Shown here piece after piece: positions 1 to 5,598 of a stretch of DNA of 5,916 bases. The DNA is from a bacterium (GTDB lineage Bacteria; Latescibacterota; UBA2968; GCA-2709665), in assembly GCA_027619145.1 (NCBI GenBank), contig JAQCGA010000277.1, positions 1-5,916 on the forward strand. The letters run 5' to 3'. Numbering within the stretch: position 1 is the stretch's first letter; every line of letters begins with the position of its first letter. The notes under the pieces are model-generated. The model was not told the DNA's origin. It saw only the letters and a list, made by a program, of their open reading frames with translations, and searched no databases. A program made the position numbers and the translations under genes.

Positions 1-1
1 T

Positions 2-109
2 TTTGCCGGCACGCGGTTGATGAAAAAGGTTACCCTGGCTGCTGTTCAGCGCATTGTGGGCGGGATGTTGATCTTGCTGGCCTTTGGCCTGGCTTCGGGT
101 GTTTTTTAG
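2..109 (+). CDS. C-terminal fragment of a membrane transporter (LysE/RhtB-like?)
   Basis: An open frame enters from the left edge and ends at TAG 107-109, giving 35 residues. A short basic stretch (TRLMKK) is followed by one hydrophobic segment, with 'AVQRIVGGMLILLAFGLASG' at its core, and the protein stops just after it. A final transmembrane helix preceded by 'RI.GG.LI' resembles the last helix of LysE/RhtB-type exporters, but many small transporters end this way, so the family is a guess. The stop codon lies inside the AGGAGG ribosome site of the next gene (PadR-type regulator), with only 8 bases between stop and start. The two are therefore probably co-transcribed and perhaps translationally coupled. 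The N-terminal part lies outside the window. Confidence 0.6.
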   Translation, partial: FAGTRLMKKVTLAAVQRIVGGMLILLAFGLASGVF

Positions 110-113
110 GAGG
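108..113 (+). promoter_or_regulatory. Ribosome binding site of the PadR gene, overlapping the upstream stop
   Basis: A perfect AGGAGG lies 4 bases before ATG 118. Its first two bases are the last two of the upstream TAG stop (107-109). Ribosomes finishing the transporter end on this site, which fixes the PadR start and favours coupled translation. Confidence 0.8.
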
Positions 114-117
114 CGGC

Positions 118-432
118 ATGCTCAGAGATTTTTTTATCGGATTTGTTCGGATTCACATTTTGCACCACGCTAAAAAAGAGCCGATTTATGGTGTGTGGAT
201 GATGGAAGAACTACGGCATCACGGGTACAAAATTGGCCCCGGCACGCTCTATCCGCTGCTGCACAATATGGAGAAACGCGGATTTTTAAAGAGCCAGGAA
301 GATGTGGTTGACGGCAAAACGCGGCGTTATTATCGCACGACACCACTTGGAGATGAAACGCTGACAGATGCCTGCAATAAAATTGGGGAACTGGTGAATG
401 AAGTTTTGGGTGATTCGAAAGGCCGTACATAA
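118..432 (+). CDS. PadR-family transcriptional regulator
   Basis: This 104-residue protein is a cytosolic DNA-binding regulator of the PadR family, a winged-helix group that usually represses neighbouring transporter or stress genes in response to a small ligand. The hallmark is clear: 'EPIYGVWMMEEL' (residues 21-32) followed by 'IGPGTLYPLLHNMEKRGFL' (39-57), the recognition-helix region. The wing follows, with 'GKTRRYYRTTPLG' (66-78), and a short C-terminal helix completes the protein. The length fits the small PadR subfamily, which dimerises through the terminal helices. The start at 118 is set by AGGAGG 4 bases upstream. It sits directly behind a probable transporter gene, so that transporter is its likeliest target. 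The ligand cannot be told from the sequence. Confidence 0.93.
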   Translation: MLRDFFIGFVRIHILHHAKKEPIYGVWMMEELRHHGYKIGPGTLYPLLHNMEKRGFLKSQEDVVDGKTRRYYRTTPLGDETLTDACNKIGELVNEVLGDSKGRT

Positions 433-472
433 GTCTGGCAGGGGATTTCAGGTTATAGACCTCCTTTAATTG

Positions 473-508
473 CCCGGGCCGCGAGTGTTTAGAACCGAGG
501 TGCCCGGG
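473..508. repeat. Paired CCCGGG blocks, 7-bp GC-rich inverted repeat
   Basis: CCCGGGC (473-479) and GCCCGGG (502-508) are perfect inverted copies, separated by 22 bases. Both also contain the self-palindrome CCCGGG and share TGCCCGGG as a direct repeat. No T-tract follows, so it is unlikely to be an intrinsic terminator. It could be an operator with two half-sites or an RNA stem in the leader. Confidence 0.4.
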
Positions 509-567
509 AACAATAGATTGTGTGTGCCACGTGTATATTCAAGAGGAGGAGAGAAAATCTTTACGTT

Positions 568-597
568 GTAATGTGCGTTTTTGTAATGTGCGTTTTT
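568..597 (+). repeat. Perfect 15-bp tandem duplication
   Basis: GTAATGTGCGTTTTT occurs twice back to back (568-582 and 583-597) without a mismatch, directly upstream of the cytochrome ribosome site. It looks like a recent slippage or duplication event. Each unit carries an ATG, and because 15 is a multiple of three the copies stay in phase, creating a 15-codon mini-frame (571-618) with no ribosome site at a useful distance. Confidence 0.85.
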
Positions 598-616
598 GAT
601 GACGGGATTGTTTTTT

Positions 617-625
617 GAGGGGAGG
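617..625 (+). promoter_or_regulatory. Ribosome binding site deciding the cytochrome start
   Basis: GAGGGGAGG ends 6 bases before ATG 632. Other in-frame starts are poorer: TTG 596 and ATG 599 lie upstream of the site with no purine-rich block at proper distance, and ATG 626 touches it. Starting at 632 also places the signal peptide at the very N-terminus. Confidence 0.8.
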
Positions 626-631
626 ATGGCC

Positions 632-2731
632 ATGCGTTATGTATATATTGTTTCATGGATAAGCACGATTGCTTTCATAGGGCTGTTTACCACTTCGGCA
701 AGTGGTTTTCAGCCGTCTGAAAGCGCTACGTATGTGGGGTCTCAAGCTTGCCTGGGCTGTCACAATGCAACCACGGGTCCTGCACTGGGCACGATGGATG
801 CGTCCGGGTGGCAGAATACGCTGCATGCGAATCTGTACAGGCAACCCACAACGGGTACCGTGATTGGTAATTTTAAATCGGCGCCGGTTGAATTCAAGGT
901 TGGCAATGCTACGCTGACGGTGTCGTTTGACGACGGAGGGGGCAGCGGCCCCTGGAAAATGCGCCTGAGGGGTGCTACGTTTGACACCACGCTCACGGTG
1001 GCGCGTGCGCACGGCGGCAAGGATATTGCCAAAAACGAAGATCCGGTGTTGCCCGATACACCCGGGCGTCGTAAGTGGATTGGCAAACAGCGCTATCATG
1101 CTAAAATCGGAAATAGCTATTACATTTTACCCGCACAGTGGAACCCGCGGCCCGACCGGGACGGTGGTGCTTTGGGCTGGGTACCTTATCATCCGGAGCA
1201 CTGGATGGGTGAGAGTGGGAATTACGCGCTGTCGTTCAGGCGTTCGGAAGAACTGCGCTGCTCGGGCTGCCACCAGGTAGGACCCGGGCCGACAGTGAGT
1301 GCTCAGGGTGAATACCGCCTGGCCAAGGCCGACGATTCGGCCTTCTGGAATATTGGCTGCGAAAGCTGCCACGGGCCGGGTTCGGAACACGTTGGACAGG
1401 GCGGGCGCGGCCCGATTGTGAATCCGAAAGATCTGACGGTTTTGCAGCAAAACGAGTTGTGCGGTGCGTGCCACAACCGTGTGAAGGGATTTCAGATTGG
1501 GGGCAACGATACGGATTACCCGTATTCGGCCACGTTGAATCGCACGTTCCGCCCGGGCGAAAACCTGGCGAGCTTCATCGCTCGCGATGCGGGGGGCTAC
1601 TGGCCCGACGGCACATCGCGTCAGCACCATCAGCAGTACCCCGACTATCAAAAGAGCGGACACGCCGGCAAGCTGAGCTGCATGTCATGCCACAATTCGC
1701 ACAACGAAACCAATTTCGAGCACGATCTGGTAAAAACGGCGCGTGATAACAGTCTCTGTACACAGTGTCACCCGTCGTATTCCAATCCAACGGCCGTGGC
1801 GCAGCATACCAAACATTCGGTGGATCTGGCCAGAGGTCTCGGCCGCTGTGTGGATTGCCATATGGCCGCCGTGCAGAAGTCGGGTGTGAATTACGACATT
1901 CATTCTCACACCTTCAAGGTGATTTCGCCGCAAGTCACCATCGATACGCAGGCCGATGGCGGGCAGCCGAATTCCTGCGCAGTGAGCTGCCACGGCGACG
2001 GACTTCTGGGAGCGCCTACATTTGGTTTTGCCGGCAAACTGGGTACCTGGAATGAAGAGGTGGACGTGAAACTGGCGCAGCGGTTGTTGCAGCCGATTGT
2101 GCCTAATAATACGCCCGCCACGCCGATTCACCGTGCGGTGGTTGTGGCGACCCTTACCCGAAACGGCGTAGCTGTTTCGGGCGCAACGGTGGCTTTTTCA
2201 CACAGTACTTCCGGCAGATCCACCAGCTTTGACTGGTCGGGCACGACCAATGCGCAAGGCCGCGTGACCATCGAAATCGTGGTTGACAGTCGGCTGTTCC
2301 GCAACGGCGCTTCGGGCTATTATCTGGCCAGAGCGACGAATGCTTCGGGGGCTTCGGTGGGTTCGTGGAACAGCATTCCGTTGAATGGCGGCATCGAACA
2401 GGCGGTTACCCTGCCCGTTGGCGGGAGAGCGGTGGTTGAAAGTGTTAAAGCATTGACGTTTGCGCTACTGGGCAATTCACCCAATCCGTTCAACCCCGAA
2501 ACGCACATCGGCTACAGTACTCCCGAATCGGGTGATGTCAGGATGGTGATTTACAACTCGATTGGCCAGCAGGTGCGTGTGCTGGTGAATGAATACCAGA
2601 CTGCGGGTGAATATACCGTGCGCTGGGATGGAAAAGACGAAGTGGGCCATCAGGTGGCCAGTGGCATTTACTTCTATAAGCTGGCGAGTGGATCCCACGT
2701 GGCAACCCGCAGAATGGTCATGTTGAAGTAA
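632..2731 (+). CDS. Secreted eight-haem c-type cytochrome with Ig-like domain and T9SS-like sorting tail
   Basis: This 699-residue protein is a predicted exported electron carrier or redox enzyme. Seen in sequence: a signal peptide (hydrophobic residues 4-19, likely cleavage near ASG 23-25). Haem sites are CLGCH 40-44, CSGCH 210-214, CESCH 243-247, CGACH 277-281, CMSCH 350-354, CTQCH 376-380 and CVDCH 406-410, plus an unusual CX3CH site, CAVSCH, at 449-454. The first haem follows 'YVGSQAC', a cytochrome c554-like opening. Residues 45-209 form a beta-rich insertion without Cys. A Cys-free Ig/carboxypeptidase-regulatory-like domain spans about 500-600, and a FlgD/T9SS type A-like module begins at 'FALLGNSPNPFNPETH' (610-625) and runs to the C-terminus. 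The family suggests attachment or release outside the outer membrane. The hydrolytic or reductase activity, if any, is unknown; it may only transfer electrons. No cytochrome partner gene lies beside it, and a terminator follows. Confidence 0.9.
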   Translation: MRYVYIVSWISTIAFIGLFTTSASGFQPSESATYVGSQACLGCHNATTGPALGTMDASGWQNTLHANLYRQPTTGTVIGNFKSAPVEFKVGNATLTVSFDDGGGSGPWKMRLRGATFDTTLTVARAHGGKDIAKNEDPVLPDTPGRRKWIGKQRYHAKIGNSYYILPAQWNPRPDRDGGALGWVPYHPEHWMGESGNYALSFRRSEELRCSGCHQVGPGPTVSAQGEYRLAKADDSAFWNIGCESCHGPGSEHVGQGGRGPIVNPKDLTVLQQNELCGACHNRVKGFQIGGNDTDYPYSATLNRTFRPGENLASFIARDAGGYWPDGTSRQHHQQYPDYQKSGHAGKLSCMSCHNSHNETNFEHDLVKTARDNSLCTQCHPSYSNPTAVAQHTKHSVDLARGLGRCVDCHMAAVQKSGVNYDIHSHTFKVISPQVTIDTQADGGQPNSCAVSCHGDGLLGAPTFGFAGKLGTWNEEVDVKLAQRLLQPIVPNNTPATPIHRAVVVATLTRNGVAVSGATVAFSHSTSGRSTSFDWSGTTNAQGRVTIEIVVDSRLFRNGASGYYLARATNASGASVGSWNSIPLNGGIEQAVTLPVGGRAVVESVKALTFALLGNSPNPFNPETHIGYSTPESGDVRMVIYNSIGQQVRVLVNEYQTAGEYTVRWDGKDEVGHQVASGIYFYKLASGSHVATRRMVMLK

Positions 2732-2748
2732 CCTATTTTTTCAAAAAC

Positions 2749-2775
2749 ATGACGAGCGCAGCTTCAGATCGTCAT
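2749..2775 (-). terminator. Probable intrinsic terminator of the minus-strand barrel gene
   Basis: ATGACGA (2749-2755) and TCGTCAT (2769-2775) form a perfect 7-bp stem with a 13-base loop. Read on the minus strand, the stem is followed after one base by TTTTT (2747-2743). It lies about 140 bases past the stop of the minus-strand gene. The stem is modest in GC, so the call is moderate. Confidence 0.5.
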
Positions 2776-2780
2776 AACTT

Positions 2781-2816
2781 GCCCCTGTCCGTATCGCGCT
2801 ATGGACAGGGGCTTTT
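2781..2816 (+). terminator. Intrinsic terminator of the cytochrome gene
   Basis: GCCCCTGTCC (2781-2790) pairs perfectly with GGACAGGGGC (2803-2812). A G-U and two further pairs extend the stem to 13 bp around a TCGCGC loop (2794-2799), and TTTT follows at 2813-2816. It lies 50 bases after the cytochrome stop and is a strong classical terminator on the plus strand. The cytochrome is thus the last gene of its transcript. Confidence 0.85.
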
Positions 2817-2914
2817 GTGTTTGCGTATATTGCGAAAGTGATCTCCGTCCAATCGGGTTGGGGAACGGTATACGTGGATGCAGGGCACGGGGTTTTCGTA
2901 GCGGATGCGTTTGT

Positions 2915-4786
2915 TTACGAACCCTGCGGCGGGAACGCATACGTTGGTTGCCGGACAAAACACCGGCTACCCATCTTCAGCCGAATGGAAGTTGCCGGTG
3001 GCAGCTCTACTGTAAAATATTGGGCTCTTACCTCGACCGATTGCTCGCCTTCTTCCAAAGACGGCGTCCACTGTACGTCAGTAAATTCGTGTTCCCCGTA
3101 CGCCCCGCCCTGCACCATCAGCCGTCGGGTTTCCAGAATGCTGGTGTTCACAAGATGTACGACTGTTTGTTCCGCCTCCAACCTTTCCACCAGTGCCGCC
3201 ACATCCTGGGGCAGTCCCGGCCGGTTCCGATCCATATCAAAATAACGAACCCGGGCAGATAACAATCCCCCGTTGAAACACTGAAAAGGTGCCCCCAACG
3301 TCATCTGCGCTAGCCCGCCGGTAAGGATCGGATTTTGTACTGTAAGCGTTTGGCTGGCCCATGTATGTAGGTACTCGTCATTTTGCAGCCGGTCAACATT
3401 CCGGTTGACCTGAATCAATGCGGCATCTAGAACCGCTTCCGGCCATCCAGGATTGTCTCCTGCTAGAAACCGGAGATGCGCAGGCTCATTTTCGACAAAC
3501 TGATTGCCGTGCAAATCGTTATGTACCAGATTCCAGTCGAACAAGCCATCCGGTCGCCAGGCTTCCGACCCGGGGGCTGGCGGGCCTGGAGAATCGGCAT
3601 ACGCATAGGCGTGCGGCCCGTTTATAACCCCTGCTCGTAGCCGCTCCAGCCGCTCCCAGTCCTGTGCTTCCATCGAGAGATGCCAGAGGTGACTGAGAAT
3701 GTACGGATCCAGTGGTCGGTAATCGTGCCAGCCGTCCGGCCCCATTTTGTATGGCACCAGCAGGTTCCCATCGCGCACCACAGCAAGATCCAGTAACATA
3801 TCGATTTGCGACCGGAGAAACGCCGGATAGCGTTTATCGCCGCTTACCAGATAGGCGCATTCGACCGCTGTAATCAGCGCGTGGAAGATCATCCAGACCG
3901 AATAGCGTCCGGTCCATCCAAAAAATCCCCCCCACCACTGCCCGTTGCGCTTTTCCCCAATCTGCCCTGAAAGCCCCACGTTGTCAGGAATAATCCCATT
4001 GTTTTCTTGGGTACGTGTGATCCAGGCATCCACATATTCCAGAACCCAGCGCCTGTACTTTTCTTCGCCTGTTAAAATAAACGCATGGGCAACCAGCCCG
4101 GTAATTGCCAGATTCATCGGAACATCTCCACAGATGACGGTCTCATCGTAGAGTTTCTGGATTTCTGCACGTCGTCGTTCATCCTTTTCCCAACCCGGTT
4201 CCAGTTCTTTCACCACCGGGTACAGGCTGGCGTGCCCCCATCGCAAAACATAATCTGCAGCGTCCGAAAAGGCCGGTCCAGCGCTTCCGGTAATTGGCGA
4301 TCGGATCAGCCTCAGTTTCGGATCGTAGTTGGCGGCCTCCGGATCTTCGCCCAGATATAAACCTGCGAACCGCCGTGCCCGGTCTACATTTTCTGGAATT
4401 TCCGGATCTGCTAATCCGAAGTTCTGGAATCCCACGTACCCTTCGCTCAAATGCAGCATATCGGTCTGTTTAACAAACTCTTTGTGTACGCTCCGGTTAT
4501 GCTGATAGGTCCACTGTCGTGTAATCCCATTCCAGGCGTTCAAACTCCAGTCCAGAATCTGTTCTGCGCCGCCCAGGGCATAAAAAAGCGGCCAGTTATT
4601 GAAACACTCGTAATCGTCGTCCAGCTTTCCATGTGCCCGAAGCGTACCCCCCCGATAGGTGTACTTCTCCAAAAACAGAGGTGCCGCCCGATTCATCGCC
4701 TCTATCAAATGGCGCTGCTTCACCGCCCATGAGGGTGGGGCAATTTTTTGTTCTGCTTTGATCACAACCATTTTGGTATGGGTCAT
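2915..4786 (-). CDS. Uncharacterised (alpha/alpha)-barrel-like protein, possible carbohydrate-active enzyme
   Basis: This 623-residue protein has no signal peptide or membrane segment and is probably cytosolic. I do not recognise a characterised family. It is rich in Trp, Tyr, Asp and Glu, with regularly spaced helical blocks such as 'CFNNWPLFYALGGAEQILDW' (61-80), 'GEEKYRRWVLEYVDAW' (240-255) and 'GRYSVWMIFHALITAVECAY'. Conserved-looking loops lie between them: 'DDDYE' 56-60, 'GIIPDNVGLSGQIGE' 264-278 and 'WWGGFFGWTGRYSVW' 284-298. This arrangement resembles six-hairpin glycosidases or polysaccharide lyases, in which acidic residues on the loops do catalysis. The last roughly 90 residues look beta-rich ('YFTVELPPATSIRLKMG'), a possible accessory sandwich. 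The start is supported by AAGGAG 6 bases upstream and a promoter 25 bases beyond. It stands alone between a convergent cytochrome and a divergent nuclease, so neighbours give no substrate hint. Confidence 0.7.
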   Translation of the reverse strand: MTHTKMVVIKAEQKIAPPSWAVKQRHLIEAMNRAAPLFLEKYTYRGGTLRAHGKLDDDYECFNNWPLFYALGGAEQILDWSLNAWNGITRQWTYQHNRSVHKEFVKQTDMLHLSEGYVGFQNFGLADPEIPENVDRARRFAGLYLGEDPEAANYDPKLRLIRSPITGSAGPAFSDAADYVLRWGHASLYPVVKELEPGWEKDERRRAEIQKLYDETVICGDVPMNLAITGLVAHAFILTGEEKYRRWVLEYVDAWITRTQENNGIIPDNVGLSGQIGEKRNGQWWGGFFGWTGRYSVWMIFHALITAVECAYLVSGDKRYPAFLRSQIDMLLDLAVVRDGNLLVPYKMGPDGWHDYRPLDPYILSHLWHLSMEAQDWERLERLRAGVINGPHAYAYADSPGPPAPGSEAWRPDGLFDWNLVHNDLHGNQFVENEPAHLRFLAGDNPGWPEAVLDAALIQVNRNVDRLQNDEYLHTWASQTLTVQNPILTGGLAQMTLGAPFQCFNGGLLSARVRYFDMDRNRPGLPQDVAALVERLEAEQTVVHLVNTSILETRRLMVQGGAYGEHEFTDVQWTPSLEEGEQSVEVRAQYFTVELPPATSIRLKMGSRCFVRQPTYAFPPQGS

Positions 4787-4792
4787 AAACCG

Positions 4793-4798
4793 CTCCTT
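4793..4798 (-). promoter_or_regulatory. Ribosome binding site of the minus-strand barrel gene
   Basis: Read on the minus strand this is AAGGAG, 6 bases before ATG 4786-4784. It confirms that start over the internal ATG at residue 6. Confidence 0.75.
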
Positions 4799-4817
4799 TC
4801 AGGAATAGGTTCTGCTA

Positions 4818-4846
4818 TTCATACGGTAGGAAAACGACAATGTCAA
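4818..4846 (-). promoter_or_regulatory. Sigma70-type promoter for the barrel gene
   Basis: On the minus strand a consensus TTGACA -35 box (4846-4841) is followed, after 17 bases, by TATGAA (4823-4818), which matches the -10 consensus at four of six positions. Predicted transcription would begin near 4811, giving a leader of about 25 bases that includes the AAGGAG ribosome site. Confidence 0.6.
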
Positions 4847-4876
4847 GCTTCAATCTGTGGCTTGAACCAGTGCGGT

Positions 4877-4905
4877 TTGACAGGAGCAGAGAGAAGGCGT
4901 ATACT
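4877..4905 (+). promoter_or_regulatory. Strong sigma70-type promoter for the NYN nuclease gene
   Basis: A perfect TTGACA (4877-4882) and TATACT (4900-4905, five of six consensus) are separated by exactly 17 bases. Transcription would begin near 4912, about 34 bases before ATG 4946. Because the promoter lies inside the longer open frame that begins at 4748, it rules out that upstream start. Confidence 0.8.
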
Positions 4906-4936
4906 TGAAGCGTCCAATTTTCAGGTTTGTGATACT

Positions 4937-4941
4937 GGAGG
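4937..4941 (+). promoter_or_regulatory. Ribosome binding site deciding the NYN nuclease start
   Basis: GGAGG ends 4 bases before ATG 4946 and only 1 base before the adjacent ATG 4943. The second ATG has the better spacing, though a start at 4943 would add only one Met. Confidence 0.7.
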
Positions 4942-4945
4942 AATG

Positions 4946-5455
4946 ATGCGGGACGTTTTGATTGACGGATATAATTTGATTCGACAATCCGGCAAGTTGG
5001 CCACGCACGAGCGGCGGGGTGGGTTGGAGGCAGGACGTGAGGCGTTGATGCGAACCCTGGCGGCTTACCGACGTGCAACTGGAGACCGGGTGGGTGTGGT
5101 GTTTGACGGAGACGAGAGTGTGGGTTTTGTTGCGGGTGCCAGGAAACAACAGGGGATTGAAGTGATATTTTCTCGGTTTCCGGAAACGGCAGACGACATT
5201 CTCATTCGCCGAATTCGGAAAAAGCATGGGAAAAAAGCGATGCTGGTTGTGTCGTCAGACCGTGAAATTCAGCGAGCGGCGGACCGGAATCGGATCACGA
5301 TGGTGAAAGCGGAAGTGTTCGAGAAGGAGATGTACCGACGCGCGTCACAGGGGCCGGAGGTGCGGGGCAGAGCGGAAGAAGATCCAGAGGCGGAAGATGT
5401 GACGTACTGGGAAGAAATGTTCCGCACAGAGAAAGGAATGTTTGACGAGGAATAG
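4946..5455 (+). CDS. YacP/Rae1-like NYN-domain ribonuclease
   Basis: The 169-residue protein fits the YacP family (NYN domain, PIN-like fold), whose Bacillus member Rae1 is a ribosome-associated endoribonuclease that cleaves mRNA in the A site. Visible motifs are 'DVLIDGYNLI' (residues 3-12, acidic D7 and N10), 'GVVFDGDES' with D54 and D56, 'ETADDILIRRI' with D83 and D84, and 'VVSSDREI' with D105. These acidic residues would form the metal-binding catalytic site. The length matches the usual 165-175 residues. The C-terminus is charged and acidic ('YWEEMFRTEKGMFDEE'). It has its own strong promoter and a terminator 25 bases after its stop, so it is a single-gene unit. Family assignment is firm; ribosomal cleavage in this organism is inferred. 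Confidence 0.9.
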   Translation: MRDVLIDGYNLIRQSGKLATHERRGGLEAGREALMRTLAAYRRATGDRVGVVFDGDESVGFVAGARKQQGIEVIFSRFPETADDILIRRIRKKHGKKAMLVVSSDREIQRAADRNRITMVKAEVFEKEMYRRASQGPEVRGRAEEDPEAEDVTYWEEMFRTEKGMFDEE

Positions 5456-5479
5456 AGACTTTCTGATGTGTATAAAAAG

Positions 5480-5547
5480 AAGAGAGCCTGTGTGAATTCG
5501 GCGGTTCACGTTCGTTGGCCGAAGAGATTCACGCAGGCTCTCTTTTT
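5480..5547 (+). terminator. Strong, probably bidirectional terminator
   Basis: Arms 5480-5497 and 5527-5544 form an 18-bp stem with a single G-U pair (5491/5533). Inner TCGGC and GCCGA segments (5498-5502 and 5518-5522) can extend it past a 4-base bulge. TTTTT (5543-5547) follows on the plus strand, and AAAAA (5474-5478) precedes it, so the minus strand also reads into a T-tract. It can stop the nuclease gene and the converging gene at the right edge. Confidence 0.9.
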
Positions 5548-5598
5548 GGTGCCCTCTCACCCGCTTGTGGCGAAAGGGCTATCATCCGCTTCGTAATG

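Larger units (their letters stand above)
433..631. other. Intergenic region before the cytochrome gene
   Basis: This 199-base gap separates the PadR gene from the cytochrome and holds no convincing gene. It contains a weak AGGT/ACCT hairpin (450-462) just after the PadR stop, a pair of CCCGGG blocks (473-508), a -10-like TATATT (534-539) without a good -35 at 17 bases, a purine-rich AGGAGGAG (543-550) too far from any start to act as a ribosome site, and a perfect 15-bp tandem duplication (568-597). A cytochrome promoter probably lies here, but I cannot place it firmly. No T-rich intrinsic terminator for PadR is visible. Confidence 0.5.

Noticed and set aside
596..631. Earlier cytochrome starts (TTG 596, ATG 599, ATG 626)
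   Set aside because: The purine-rich ribosome site lies at 617-625, downstream of the first two and touching the third; ATG 632 has proper spacing and gives a clean signal peptide.
2026..2035. TTTTGCCGGC shared with the first ten bases of the window
   Set aside because: It is a ten-base match inside two unrelated coding frames, best explained by chance.
653..2131. Minus-strand open frames of 148, 178 and 148 residues opposite the cytochrome
   Set aside because: They lie antisense to a gene proven by eight haem motifs and a signal peptide. Their products are Arg/His-rich with no recognisable domain, as expected for shadow frames.
2801..3262. Two overlapping plus-strand frames of 153 and 142 residues
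   Set aside because: They begin in or beside the terminator, lie mostly antisense to the barrel gene, are Cys/Arg-rich and show no domain or ribosome site.
4748..4945. N-terminal extension of the NYN nuclease frame to ATG 4748
   Set aside because: It overlaps the start of the divergent gene and contains both promoters. YacP homologues start at the 'DVLIDGYN' strand, and a ribosome site sits just before 4946.
5551..5579. GCCCT/AGGGC hairpin after the right-edge gene
   Set aside because: The stem is 5 bp with mismatched extensions and no adjacent T-tract on either strand; the stronger stem at 5480-5544 explains termination.
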